Below are positions 22,917 to 34,474 of a stretch of DNA of 64,000 bases, piece after piece. How positions within the stretch are numbered: position 1 is the first letter of the stretch; the number at the start of each line of letters is the position of its first letter. Below the pieces are notes generated by a model. That model made no database searches. It saw only the letters and a list, made by a program, of their open reading frames with translations, and was not told where the DNA came from. The position numbers and the translations under genes are program-made. The stretch comes from Carposina sasakii (lineage: Eukaryota; Arthropoda; Insecta; Lepidoptera; Carposinidae): the NCBI GenBank assembly GCA_014607495.2, contig CP053154.1:4588001-4652000 (forward strand). The letters are read 5' to 3'.

Positions 22917-25822
22917 TGATAATTAAAAATAATATTGTTTATTTATTTATTCTTTAAGATACGTTCAAAAAGCATCGTAGTCATTAATCCATAATTTATA
23001 AGTTATATTTATCAAAAACAAAAATTACGGCTTGTGGGATAAATTGAAATATTTTTGACTTAAACAGAAATAATCGTTAAATTTCCTTTATGCAACTGGA
23101 GAAATATATTTCTATCCAGTTACCTTCTTCACAGAAACAAACTTACAACCTGCACAAAGTTCATTAACGCGCCCGCGACCTCGCAACATACAAATTACTT
23201 TACACTGAGAAAAATATCCAATTTACTCCCAACGTCTAATATTTCATTGTAAAGAGGTTTATTTCCCATGATATCTTAATTAAAGCCGTTTCATACAGAG
23301 CTGAACTTGGAAAAATAAATATCGTAGGCCAACGAGTTTATTGGGTACTTACTCGTTTTGTTTATCATTCTACTTTTTTGAACAATAAATTAATCTTGTT
23401 AAATTAATGTAATTAATAGGTATATTTGTAAAATATTCAAGTTTTTAAACCAAAAAGTAGGTACATACCTATTATTGTTTTGTTGCAAACATTATGTCTG
23501 TCAGTATATGGCACCCGATAGGTACCCTATATTATGCACAATGCGCAATGTCACCCAATGACATATACTTAACTGTAACTAACTCCAGCAATGGTTAACT
23601 GGAAGAGAATGTTATGTAGAATTCAGTTCGCTTTTGTATAAATTTTTTCAAGCTCAATACAGAATTTATCTATCTTTCTATCTATAGTTAGCAGATAATT
23701 AAATAAACCACAGGCATTTTATGTAATGTCGCGCAACAATATGGCTGGCTATGTTTCTTTTACTATGGCGGAATGGCGAAAGAAAAAAAGAGGCCCCAAG
23801 TTATGAAACAAAGATTAATGGAAGCTGCTTTGTAAACTTATTAAGTAAACGTTAATCTTTAGCGTACTAACTTTTTTCTTATTTTTGCAATGAAAAAATG
23901 TCAAGGTTCTGTCGAGGATTAAATACGAGTTTTGAAGATAGAGATACTAAAGTGGCAGATCAGATATGGAGAAACGCCGATATATATACTAGTAAGTATA
24001 AATGAACCGCCGAATGTGATTCTAAGCGCTATAGATGATTATAATAAAATTTGTGTGGGCAGGTTTGACCCTAGAGCTAGCGCTGAAGTCGGGTTGCTGA
24101 AAGCAAAGCTGACGATGGTCACTAACTTCATTTAGAGATAGAGTAGCTTGGAGCGGTACCGTTTTCCTGAAAAATACGATTATTACAGGGACAACATTAT
24201 TTATAGCGACTATAACTAAAACAGTGGGCTCAATGTTTATGGAAAAGCTTTAGCTTGTATTCTTTATAACCACTCAATTGAATTGAAACTAGTTGAAAGA
24301 AAGCATTGATTACATTGGTTCTATCTGTGTTATCTATCAACTATAGCTTCCACCAAAATAATATTGTTGACTAGCTTATTCCCACAGCTTATATTGTTTT
24401 GTAAGAACACTCTATAACTGCCATCAAAGTTCACTAACAGTTTGTGCGTGAAACAGTACCTAAGAAACATTTAAACATCTTCACAGTCTTACACGTTTCT
24501 AGCAAGATAAATTTAAATTTTAGTAAAAAAATGTGATTAACTCTTTTGAGTTTCCATTTGGTTTCCAGACAAAAGTTGAAATGATGCCTTGTCTACATAG
24601 TTAATTTTGTCATAGACCTGCTATATCAAAGCCGCTACATCGGCTGCATCTGACGGCCATTGTGCTCACCTGCCATTGGCTGCCTAGACCAGACTAGCGA
24701 GACACTGGACCAAGGTGCTTATAAATATAGCTGGAATGCAATACACACATTGAAGTGGTAATAACATACAAACATTATACACACTGCTGTGTTTCTGAAA
24801 TGGGGTAGCCAAAACTGCATTATCATAGAGGACTTCCTAGAGCCACGTTTAGCATAGTGGGAACAGATATTGATGGTCAGTGACTAAGTTATTAGCTTAT
24901 CGCCTTAGAGGCTATGCTTTGGGCTGGCTAAATACCTATCTCAACATTGGATTAGCTCTAATTCGGGCATTTAGGCAGAAATAGCGCTATCTTCGTAACT
25001 GCATTATTCAGACTATATATCTATAGGTATGATCGATGAGTTAGGGTAATATTTTAACCAACCCCATATCGGGAGGAGTTAGTTGTTCAGGTAGGTATTG
25101 GGAGTATGCAATCCAGTTATACTTATAAGCTTCTTGCACTGGACCAAACTGACGAACCGGTGGAAAACAAAGGATGCTTCTATACAATGAATTTTTAAAA
25201 ATAAAGTAAAGAATAGATAAAATATTATGAAGTCAAAATGGCTAGAGATTCCGTTGGTTTTTCATGTTTTAGGTTCCCGATTTTGAATACAAGGAGGTCC
25301 TAATAATTGATCAGATTTTTTCTCTTATAGAAGTCTGTGATCTGATAAACTTATACTTAACATGTGATATCACCATATGTATGATCAATAAAATAATAAG
25401 TAGAAGGATAAAAGGTGCCTCAAATGAAAAAAAGCTTGCTTATCTACTTAAAAACATCTTTCCAACCCATTGTTTAAAAAAATCCTGCTAAGCGTAAACA
25501 ATATGAATTTTAATCAAAAACGTTCAATTATTTGAGGGCTCGCCTCATTTAATTTTCCGTCTTAATTATCTTATTTCATAGCGAGCGGGCGTCGAAAGCC
25601 GGCTTAATATCTCAGATTGGGTCATCGACTAAAGCGATATTCTTTGCCTTCAGCTAGATTGAAATCCGCCTGAAGACATAGACCTGGAAAAATTTAGACA
25701 ATAATGTTTTACCGCCTACGTACTATACCCGCTATTAATGAGGTAAGGTTGCCTGAACACCGAGTAGTTTTTGATAGTTTTAAGCGTGAAAGAGTAACAA
25801 ACATACGCACATACGAATATGT
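22917..25822. other. intergenic, no gene seen
   Basis: About 2.9 kb. Frames of 60-70 codons lack domains or supporting splice sites. No repeat shared with other parts of the window was found. Confidence 0.5.
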
Positions 25823-25827
25823 ATACC

Positions 25828-26271
25828 TGTGTGATATTACACTGGGTCAAACGACTTACCCTTCAACCGATGGAACTAGGCACGAGGGTGGCTACGCTCA
25901 GCGGTGGTAGGTTCGGTCGGCACAGGTCACAAGAAGAGTCCAGCACAAAGATCATACACTTTATCCACCGGTATCACTAGTACGAAGTCCAGGAGGAGAG
26001 AGATACCTCGATATATGAATTAAATGGTTTTTGAGATTGTTCTGTTGCGTGCGCGACGGCGGCAGGATTACAACAGACAGCCCGTTGTATGAAATCGGGC
26101 CATAGGTGGCGCTGTCGTAGCGCGTAGATGTACCAACCCAATAGCACAGGTTGATCGGGATCCAGTTCGTCGTGAACCCAGTAAAAGAATTTAAAACTAC
26201 TCGGAACGTATATTTCCAGATTGTGTTACCTTATTCTAAATTGAAATTAAAATCTGTTCCGGTACGGAACA
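25828..26271 (-). repeat. 3' LTR of the BEL/Pao element
   Basis: 444 bp. In element orientation begins TGTTCCGTACCGGAACAG (an inverted repeat in itself) and ends CACA. Confidence 0.95.
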
Positions 26272-26393
26272 TGCCGCTCACCTTAAAAGGACGTAGTGTC
26301 TTTTAATTTGTTAGAGAAAAAAAAAATTAAATGAAAGAAACCTAAAAACTAAATTTAAGTACTAGGATTAAGTTCGTAACGAATTTCATATGC

Positions 26394-29300
26394 CTACTCT
26401 ATGGGGAGAGGACATATTTTAACCACAGGTCGTTTAAAAAGTGTTTTGCCACTTTTCAAAGTCACTACGCGAGTGACGTTATCAGAGCCGGGATGTAGAG
26501 CATGGACGCGAGCCAACTTCCACTGCAGCGGTGGGAGCTGCTCATCACATACGACGACAACAGTGCCTTCACGGACGTCGGAACCGCGGTTTTGGAGCCA
26601 TTTAGAACTCTGTTGAAGTTCGTGAAGGTATTCCTTGCTCCATCTTTTCCAAAAATGTTGGGTAGCTTGTTGTACCCAGAGCCAGCGAGTGAGACGATCA
26701 GGATTCTCGTCAACCAATGGAGCTTCAGGTAGAGCCGTTAAGGGCTCGCCAATTAAAAAGTGGCCCGGAGTTAATGGAAGAGGATCCGAAGGCGAAGAGC
26801 TAATAGCGCAGAGCGGACGTGAGTTTAACACGGCCTCGATTTGACACGCAAGAGTGTGCATCTCGTCGTAGGTTAGAGTCCGGGTGCCAATAACGCGATG
26901 TAAATGGTGTTTAAAACTCTTAACACCGGCCTCGAATAATCCACCGAAGTGGCTAGCATAAGGTGGCTGAAAATGCCACGTAAGGTTCTGTTTTAGGGCT
27001 TCCTTATGAAGCTCACGTTGCACAGAGTCGGTTCGTAAAAACGCAAATAAATCTTTAAGGTAGTTACTGCAGCCGACAAAATTTCGTCCGCAATCTGAAT
27101 AGATATCAGTACAATAACCTCTTCGGGACTTAAAACGTATCAATGCAGCTAAGAAACCTTCCGTAGAAAGGTCCGATACAAGCTCGAGATGTATGGCCTT
27201 AACACTCATACATACAAAAACTGCAACGTAGCATTTAATTATTTTAGCGTTGCGTACTTTATTAGCACGCACGTAGAAAGGTCCGCAGAAATCTACACTA
27301 CTTTTAATAAAGGCGCGCGTAGGCCGTAATCTAACAGCGGGAAGAGGTCCCATGCGCGGCTGCACTCGATCGGGGCGCGCACGAAAACAACGGACGCAGC
27401 GATGTATGCGCTGACGCACAATGTCACGCGCAGATAAAATCCAATACTGCTGCAAAAGCGAATTTCGAACCATCTGGGGTCCTGCGTGTAAATTCGTAAT
27501 ATGATTATCGTCAATAATAAGATTTGTCAATGGATGTCGTTTTGGTAAAATTAATTGATGCTTGGCGTTAAAGGGTAAAAGCGACTTATGAATCCGCCCA
27601 CCAACGCGTAGTAAGCCGTCACTATCCAGAAAAGGCGTAAGGCGGCGTAAGCCTATAGAAGTCAATTTATTATGAGAAATATTATGAATGTCATCATTAA
27701 AAACAGATTGCTGAGTCATCTTGATAAGACGGTTAAGTGCGAATTGATACTCAGGCATGGTAACGTGATGAGAAAACCTTTCATTAGATTTTTTACATTT
27801 ATTGTAAAAACGAAATGTTTGTGCTACAACACGAACAAGTTTACCTAGCGATGAAAATCGCATAATAAGAACATCTACGTTCTGAGAAGGAGACGGAGAC
27901 GAGGTATATAAGCAAGTAGGTATGTCGTGCTTTCTTTCCTCGCTGGTATCGGAAATGGGACGTTGTATAGGCCAGGAGTCATGACTTAAATGGAGCCATG
28001 CAGGACCATGGTACCACAAGTCATGTTGTACCAGCGCCGCAGGATGTAGACCACGTGATGCTGCGTCAGCCGGATTGTCAGCTGACGGGACGTGACGCCA
28101 GCAACTCGCGGGCACGTGGGACAAGATCTCACTGGTGCGGTTGGAAACGAACGTTTTCCATTCGTGCGGGGATGAGCGTAGCCATGCTAGCACGATGGAA
28201 GCGTCTGACCATGCGTAAATCTGGTCTGGATGGATGCGTTCGCTGTAGGTATATTTTACTTTCTCAAGTAGTTTGGATAACAGTAGTGCAGCCATTAGTT
28301 CAAGGCGGGGAATGGTAAGACACACACGGAGCGGCGCCACTCGAGTTTTAGCCATGACCAAGTACGTCTGTATGTCACCGTTTCTACTCGTGAGGCGAAC
28401 GTAAACACAGGCTGCATAACCAATTTGAGATGCGTCAGCAAAACCGTGAATCTGAATTGATTCTAGCTCGAAAATATTAAAAATGTGACGCTGAAAAGAA
28501 ACTTGAGATAACAGCGGTAACTCATTAATAAAATTATTCCATGAATTAACAATATCAATGGGAGGCTCCTCGTCCCAATCAACGTTTGCCAACCATAATA
28601 GTTGGATCAAATGTTTGGCATACAATGTTATCGGAGATAAGAACCCGAGCGGGTCGTAGATTTTAGCGATTTCCGATAGAATAGCACGTTTAGTACATTT
28701 AGTAGATGTAACTTGAACTTTGAAATTAAAAGAATCAGACCCTGGATTCCACTGAAGTCCCAGGACCTTTACTCCGTGGTCATTTTCCATTTTAGCAAAT
28801 GGAACATCTTCGCGCCGCTCACCATGAGCATCTGGCGGTCGTACCGCAGCTAGTATAGCTGGCGAGTTACTATGCCACTTGCGTAATTCAAAACCGGCCG
28901 TTTTAGTTATGCCTATCAGCTGCTGCTGCAACTCGAGGGCTTGATCTTCTGTCTCAGCGCCTGATACGACGTCATCGACGAACACGTCATTTAATAAAAC
29001 AGACGACGCGAGCGGAAAGCGCTCGGCTTCATCATGAGCAAGTTGTTGAACAGTACGCAGCGCGAGATAAGGAGATGAATTGATGCCGAACACAACTGTA
29101 CGAAGTCGGTAGGTAAGCAATGGTTCTTCAGGCGACTTACGCCAGAGGATACGCTGAAAATCCCTATCACTTTCCCTAACAAGTATGTTGCGGTACATTT
29201 GTTTAAAGTCCGCGGAAAATGATATTTTGTGGGCACGAAACTTTAAAAGAATATCTACTATATCCGGATGAAGCTTGGGACCCGTTAGTAGTGCGTCATT

Positions 29301-31709
29301 GAGAGAATGACCGCTAGTAGTGCGACAACCTGCATCGTACACGACGCGAGTGCGAGTTGTCTCGCTGGATGCCTTCACCACGCAATGGTGAGGAATATAG
29401 TAGCTAGCGCCTGCTGGGGCTTCTCCTTCCACGATCTCCATGTGGTTGAGGTCCACGTACTCCTGGAGACACGCGTGATAGTCAGCCTTCAGCTGGGCAT
29501 TGCGTTCGAGACGGTATTCTAATTTTCGAAACCGTGCTAGGGCAGTTTGACGGGATTCACCGAGAGGTGGTGCGTCGGGCTTAAATGGCAGCGCAACGAC
29601 GTATCTTCCCGTCTCATCGCGAGTATGCGTCTTTCGAAAAAAGGATTCGCATAGTTCCTCGTTGGGAGTGTAACTCCGCTGCTCGGGAATTGACTCCAGC
29701 TCCCAAAACCGTTGCAGGTTGTCGTTGTCAAACGAGCTAAAACAGACTTGAAGTGGAGTCGAATCAATTGAATTAAACGTGATATTACCTAACAATAGAT
29801 AACCTAAAACACTATTCATCGCAATAGGTGTCCCCGGCGGACCAGTTATAGTGTTGCCTAGTAAGATGTGGGATAGTATATCCGCTCCTAGTAACATTTC
29901 AACTGGCTGGGGCACGTGAAAGTCGGGATCAGCTAGGGATAGATTTTTTATGTGTGGCCAGTCTTTAAATGGTAACGAAATACTGGGCATCTTAGAAATT
30001 AATTTAGGCAGAATTAAAGCATCAACTGGAATGACAGGTTGTTGTTGACCTTTAGGTGTTATCGTACACGCAACCATTCCTTTAGGTTGTACGGGCTCCG
30101 TGTCACCAATACCGAAGACAGGTACATAGCTATGTCTACGCGGTAGGCCAAGTCGTTGGACGCATGCTTCGGTGATAAAACTCGCTTGGCTACCTGTATC
30201 TGCAATGCATCGAATAGTAGCTACCTTGTGATTACCTAAACAGATGTCAATTAGAGCCGTAGATAACAATACAGTACCTTTTTGCGAAACCGGTAGGTTT
30301 GAGGCGCAATTATTGTGAATCAAATCACTAGTATGGAGCTCCGCCGTAGGAGAGAGCGAGACAGCATTAGGGATCGCAGGCGCAGGTGCACTAATTACTG
30401 ATAACGATTGCGACGAAGTTAAATGAATTAAACTATGATGTCGTTTGTGACATGTACGGCAAACAAAATTGGATTTACAGTTTTTTACGTCGTGTCCGAC
30501 GTTCAAGCAATTATAACAAATGTTTTTGTTTTGTACAAAAGAATGTCTATCTTGAGGCGAAAGATTAAGAAACTCGGAACATTTAATTAATAAGTGTTGG
30601 CCATCACACTTCAAGCAAGATCGAACCTTAATGCTATTAGAATTAAGACGTGTTTGGTCTGTAGACGAATTGTCGACACTTGCTGTGAAGGTACGTCGCG
30701 GGTGAGTATAAGTATTCACTGCGCTCAGGCCGTTCTTTCTAGAACTACCTACATTTTGCAAATAATTTTTTGTGGACTGTGCACTAAAAGATGAAGATGA
30801 TGTTATTTCCTCGGCCGATAATTCACGTTCTAGAAACTTGATTAATGTATCTACTTGCGGAATATCCGACGGTTTAGTTAGGGAACGCTCATAATTTTTT
30901 CGCATACCGGCGGGTATTTTCCGAAGCAGTAAATTCAATAGTACAAAACTCCACTGGCTAACGGGAAATTCCATAACTTCGAGTGCTTTAATGTTCTCAA
31001 GGTAGATATTTAATAAATTACGCACACTTTGAGTGGATCGATCCGAACAAATCTCGATATCAAATATGCGATCCAGATGTTTGGAGGCAATTATTCTTTT
31101 GTTCTCATATCTAGATTTTAGAATATCTATCGCAATAACATAATTATCTTCCGTAATGGGAATAGACTTAATTAAATCATGTGGCTCGTTTTTAACTGAT
31201 AGAAGTAGGTACCTAAGCTTTTCCGTGTCCGTATAGGCACAATTGCTGTGTACTAACGAATAAAATAAATCATAGAATGACGTCCAATTAGTAGGATCGC
31301 CATTGAATTCCGGTAAGGGCAAGATAGGCAAATTTCTTTTGTTGTTAATAAACGGGTCTGATGACAAAGTATGAGATCTACTTAGACGGCGTTTTTGCTC
31401 GTCGATTGATTTTAATTTGTTAACTTGAGTAACAATAGCATAGTATAGGTCGTTGAAATCGTTACGAATCTTAATATTTTCCTCTTTATTAAAGGTTTGG
31501 GATTTGATGAGTAATTTCTCGATTTTAGTTTGGACTTTATTGAACCTTTTCTGATGCGCGGAAAGGTCAGTAGTTCGCGATCGAAACTGATGTTCATCGG
31601 TAGCTGCGAACTGGAGAGTACGCTTAAGCTCATCAAGGACTAAATCTCTCTCGAAAATGTCTTGTTCACATTCACAAGGTGACTCGTTGTCCGGCATTTT
31701 GCGTAACAA
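26394..31709 (-). CDS. BEL/Pao Gag-Pol polyprotein
   Basis: 1,771 aa. N-terminal Gag of the DUF1759 type (~80-300), then cysteine knuckles: CLKCDGQHLLIKC (~365), CYNCLNVGHDVKNC (~395) and a third, CRTC-H-H. Aspartic protease with DTGSQASFI (~504). Reverse transcriptase with SFSADFKQMYRNILV (~865) and FVDD at ~910 in place of the commoner YMDD, normal for BEL/Pao. RNase H begins near GFADASQIG (~1,086). Integrase has a zinc-binding region with HAGPQMVRNSLLQQYW...CVRC (~1,406-1,440), then SVDFCGP, YSDCGRNF and FEAGVKSFKH carrying the acidic triad (~1,470, ~1,537, ~1,587), and a DUF5641-like C-terminus. Gag and Pol are one frame. All key residues I know for the family are visible. Confidence 0.95.
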   Translation of the reverse strand: MLRKMPDNESPCECEQDIFERDLVLDELKRTLQFAATDEHQFRSRTTDLSAHQKRFNKVQTKIEKLLIKSQTFNKEENIKIRNDFNDLYYAIVTQVNKLKSIDEQKRRLSRSHTLSSDPFINNKRNLPILPLPEFNGDPTNWTSFYDLFYSLVHSNCAYTDTEKLRYLLLSVKNEPHDLIKSIPITEDNYVIAIDILKSRYENKRIIASKHLDRIFDIEICSDRSTQSVRNLLNIYLENIKALEVMEFPVSQWSFVLLNLLLRKIPAGMRKNYERSLTKPSDIPQVDTLIKFLERELSAEEITSSSSFSAQSTKNYLQNVGSSRKNGLSAVNTYTHPRRTFTASVDNSSTDQTRLNSNSIKVRSCLKCDGQHLLIKCSEFLNLSPQDRHSFVQNKNICYNCLNVGHDVKNCKSNFVCRTCHKRHHSLIHLTSSQSLSVISAPAPAIPNAVSLSPTAELHTSDLIHNNCASNLPVSQKGTVLLSTALIDICLGNHKVATIRCIADTGSQASFITEACVQRLGLPRRHSYVPVFGIGDTEPVQPKGMVACTITPKGQQQPVIPVDALILPKLISKMPSISLPFKDWPHIKNLSLADPDFHVPQPVEMLLGADILSHILLGNTITGPPGTPIAMNSVLGYLLLGNITFNSIDSTPLQVCFSSFDNDNLQRFWELESIPEQRSYTPNEELCESFFRKTHTRDETGRYVVALPFKPDAPPLGESRQTALARFRKLEYRLERNAQLKADYHACLQEYVDLNHMEIVEGEAPAGASYYIPHHCVVKASSETTRTRVVYDAGCRTTSGHSLNDALLTGPKLHPDIVDILLKFRAHKISFSADFKQMYRNILVRESDRDFQRILWRKSPEEPLLTYRLRTVVFGINSSPYLALRTVQQLAHDEAERFPLASSVLLNDVFVDDVVSGAETEDQALELQQQLIGITKTAGFELRKWHSNSPAILAAVRPPDAHGERREDVPFAKMENDHGVKVLGLQWNPGSDSFNFKVQVTSTKCTKRAILSEIAKIYDPLGFLSPITLYAKHLIQLLWLANVDWDEEPPIDIVNSWNNFINELPLLSQVSFQRHIFNIFELESIQIHGFADASQIGYAACVYVRLTSRNGDIQTYLVMAKTRVAPLRVCLTIPRLELMAALLLSKLLEKVKYTYSERIHPDQIYAWSDASIVLAWLRSSPHEWKTFVSNRTSEILSHVPASCWRHVPSADNPADAASRGLHPAALVQHDLWYHGPAWLHLSHDSWPIQRPISDTSEERKHDIPTCLYTSSPSPSQNVDVLIMRFSSLGKLVRVVAQTFRFYNKCKKSNERFSHHVTMPEYQFALNRLIKMTQQSVFNDDIHNISHNKLTSIGLRRLTPFLDSDGLLRVGGRIHKSLLPFNAKHQLILPKRHPLTNLIIDDNHITNLHAGPQMVRNSLLQQYWILSARDIVRQRIHRCVRCFRARPDRVQPRMGPLPAVRLRPTRAFIKSSVDFCGPFYVRANKVRNAKIIKCYVAVFVCMSVKAIHLELVSDLSTEGFLAALIRFKSRRGYCTDIYSDCGRNFVGCSNYLKDLFAFLRTDSVQRELHKEALKQNLTWHFQPPYASHFGGLFEAGVKSFKHHLHRVIGTRTLTYDEMHTLACQIEAVLNSRPLCAISSSPSDPLPLTPGHFLIGEPLTALPEAPLVDENPDRLTRWLWVQQATQHFWKRWSKEYLHELQQSSKWLQNRGSDVREGTVVVVCDEQLPPLQWKLARVHALHPGSDNVTRVVTLKSGKTLFKRPVVKICPLPIE

Positions 31710-31808
31710 AGATGGCGGTTACAAATGAGAATCGAAATATGAACGCGTAAGAATGAGTACGTAATACTGCTGATTCTAACAAGACAACACAAACTGGAAT
31801 ATACTAAT

Positions 31809-31824
31809 CCGGTTCGAAGAACCA
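31809..31824 (-). other. likely primer-binding site of the BEL/Pao element
   Basis: In element orientation TGGTTCTTCGAACCGG starts eight bases after the 5' LTR. TGG is the complement of tRNA CCA. Primer tRNA not identified. The gap to the LTR is longer than usual. Confidence 0.5.
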
Positions 31825-31832
31825 AAATTTTA

Positions 31833-32276
31833 TGTGTGATATTACACTGGGTCAAACGACTTACCCTTCAACCGATGGAACTAGGCACGAGGGTGGCTAC
31901 GCTCAGCGGTGGTAGGTTCGGTCGGCACAGGTCACAAGAAGAGTCCAGCACAAAGATCATACACTTTATCCACCGGTATCACTAGTACGAAGTCCAGGAG
32001 GAGAGAGATACCTCGATATATGAATTAAATGGTTTTTGAGATTGTTCTGTTGCGTGCGCGACGGCGGCAGGATTACAACAGACAGCCCGTTGTATGAAAT
32101 CGGGCCATAGGTGGCGCTGTCGTAGCGCGTAGATGTACCAACCCAATAGCACAGGTTGATCGGGATCCAGTTCGTCGTGAACCCAGTAAAAGAATTTAAA
32201 ACTACTCGGAACGTATATTTCCAGATTGTGTTACCTTATTCTAAATTGAAATTAAAATCTGTTCCGGTACGGAACA
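31833..32276 (-). repeat. 5' LTR of the BEL/Pao element
   Basis: 444 bp, same sequence as 25,828-26,271 by eye, followed by the ATACC target duplicate. Confidence 0.95.
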
Positions 32277-32570
32277 ATACCAATTGATCCATCCTCACAA
32301 ACGGCCTCAAATGGCGACTTTGTTTTATAATACATAGTAATAGGATAGGTTTTAGTATTGGCAGTTCAGTCTAAATGAGCTGAATAGAAAGTTAGGAGAA
32401 GAACCTAAAACTAATCCAAATATTCGAACTGATCTCATGGCATTTTAAACGTTACCTATGTAACATGCTGAGAAAAGACGAGGTCCCAGAGAAGGTTTAG
32501 TGATACATCATTGGAACCAGCAGATGGTGTTGAAGCAAGTGAAGTAAGTGCGGATCACTGTTCAGTTTTA

Positions 32571-32945
32571 AGCCTCGAGCACACCGGATGCGTATGCGTG
32601 CACGTAAGCGTAGACGTACACGTACCTCTGAGTTTAATGTATAGAACTGTCACCGCTTGACGTCTATGCTTACGTCTACGCATACGCATACGGTCTGCCC
32701 GTGCCTATACAGTTCCATACATTACAACTCAGAGGTACGTATACGTCTACGCTTACGTGCACGCACACGCATCCGGTGTGCTCGAGCCTTTAATGTATGG
32801 AACTGTATAGGCACGGGCAGACCGAATGCGTATGCGTAGACGTAAGCATAGACGTCAAGCGGTGACAGATCCATACATCAAAGCCTCGAGCACACCGGAT
32901 GCGTATGCGTACACGTAAACGTAGACGTACACGTACCCGAGGCTT
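32571..32945. repeat. compound inverted repeat (foldback-like), order A-B-A'-B'-A''
   Basis: Block A (~32,571-32,631, 'cctcgagcacaccggatgcg...') is inverted at A' (~32,728-32,788). Block B (~32,632-32,727) is inverted at B' (~32,789-32,878). A shorter A'' runs to 32,945 and ends 'cccgaggctt', complementing the opening 'agcctcg'. Block B itself starts and ends with inverted 'taatgtatrgaactgt'. Much of A and B alternates purine and pyrimidine (gcgtatgcgtgcacgta). No ORF of meaning. Either a MITE/foldback element or two nested ones. Confidence 0.8.
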
Positions 32946-33692
32946 TATTGTTATGACATTAATTAACAAAAAGTTCTAGTATTACATGATAATGATGAGG
33001 TTTCGCGGTCCATCTAGGCTAGACTTTTGGAAGTCAGCCCTAATTTAATTATAAGGTAACGCGATATTCTTAAATAAATAAACCTTTAACGACGTAATTA
33101 TAAAGTGTTTCAGATTCTCGTTATTCTAAATTAAAATGAGTACAATTTTTAACTTTTATTTTCTCGATGTTTTTTCGTTATTAAGTTCGAGGAACTTATG
33201 CAGAGTTATGCATCAATAAACTTACGTAATATTAAAAAAAACTCACCCATCACGTACTAAATAAGTGACCGACCTACAACGCATGCACATCTCAAATTCA
33301 GAAAGAATACATAGTAGGATATATAAATGAATGAATGTAATTGTGATTTGGCAGATTATTAATCAAAAAATATTCGGAAATCGAACACCATTTCATTTTT
33401 TTTTCTAGGTGTTCTATTTTTAAAATAAATGGCCAGTGACAGTATTTAAGAACCGACTAGGTACATACAATCTTACACACTACCCTTATCCCCACTACTA
33501 GGCACTAGAACTAAAAGTTGCAAGGCCCGTACGAGACAATTCATGTCGCTGTGAAAGTTGTGAAACAATGCTTTAGAGTGAGGTTCATCAATTAGTTCCT
33601 TTGGATGATGGCGCTATACATGTACATAACTACGTTATCTGTGTGACTGCATGCAAAAAACGCTTGTTCCGAAATCTAGCACAGCAGCTATT
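32946..33692. other. intergenic, no feature recognised
   Basis: AT-rich DNA between the foldback repeat and the next LTR. Nothing supported. Confidence 0.5.
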
Positions 33693-34127
33693 TGTCACCG
33701 ATGATTACTCGTTGGCGCAGCAGTATATTCAGGATGCGGAGTCAAACATCGCAGTTGCTATGTAGAACTATTTATTTATCACTTATACAGTTAAAGCTGC
33801 TTCAGGCGATATAACATTCGGGGAAAGAAGCAGCAAGAAACCCGATTCGCCGTAAATAGATTATATCGTTGCAATGTTTTTGAATAGAACAGAGATCGAG
33901 CAGAGTAACGTCTTACAAACTCAACAGTCAAGAACCATTTAGTTTCTACCCTGCTATTTATACAACCATCGCAACCTCCCAGAACAATATTGCAGGAGTC
34001 ATAATAGCTACTTTTATAAAATATAGCCTTTAATCAATTGACTTTATATAATAATAATAATAATTAATATTATAAGGTACGCTATATATTCATATGTATG
34101 ATGTGGTGCTGACTGTAAACTGTAACA
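33693..34127 (-). repeat. 3' LTR of the 7.1-kb element
   Basis: 435 bp. Lacks 9 bases ('aaaagtgac' region near 'gtcaagaa|ccattt') relative to the right copy. Confidence 0.8.
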
Positions 34128-34140
34128 CTCGGCCATCCTG
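34126..34140 (-). other. tRNA-Leu 5'-end-like sequence abutting the 3' LTR
   Basis: In element orientation CAGGATGGCCGAG runs straight into the LTR's TG, matching 15 bases of the 5' end of an animal tRNA-Leu (GTCAGGATGGCCGAGTGG type, from memory). It occupies the position of a polypurine tract. Confidence 0.6.
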
Positions 34141-34263
34141 CATAAGCCGTGTCCCACGGCGCTCACTCTTAGTGGGTTGGACGAGGATCTGTAAAATAAA
34201 ATTCACGCAGATTTCAGCTGTTCCCAATAAGTATAATATCACACAAAAAAAGAACATTAAATC

Positions 34264-34474
34264 GCATAGACAGTGTCACATAGACAGCGTCATATGGACA
34301 GTGTCACATAGACAGCGTCATATGGATAGTGTCACATAGACAGCGTCATATAGACAGCGTCACATAGACAGCGTCACATAGACAGGGTCACATAGACAGC
34401 GTCACATAGACAGCGTCACATAGACAGCGAGCGTCACATAGACAGGGTCACATAGACAGCGTCACATAGACAAC
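34264..34474 (+). repeat. 14-bp minisatellite, about 14-15 units
   Basis: Consensus GTCACATAGACAGC, with variants (tatggacagt, agggtc). Lies just inside the left LTR of the 7.1-kb element. The frame through it is a by-product of the repeat. Confidence 0.85.

Larger units (their letters stand above)
25828..32276 (-). mobile_element. BEL/Pao LTR retrotransposon, intact
   Basis: 6,449 bp, with 444-bp LTRs (25,828-26,271 and 31,833-32,276) that I read as identical, and a 5-bp target duplication ATACC (25,823-25,827 and 32,277-32,281). Five-base duplications and a DUF1759/Pao-type polyprotein are typical of BEL/Pao. One uninterrupted 1,771-aa ORF. Identical LTRs plus an intact ORF make a very recent, possibly active copy. 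Confidence 0.96.

Noticed and set aside
34094..34339. 81-codon ORF near the LTR edge
   Set aside because: Its C-terminal half is just the translated 14-bp minisatellite.
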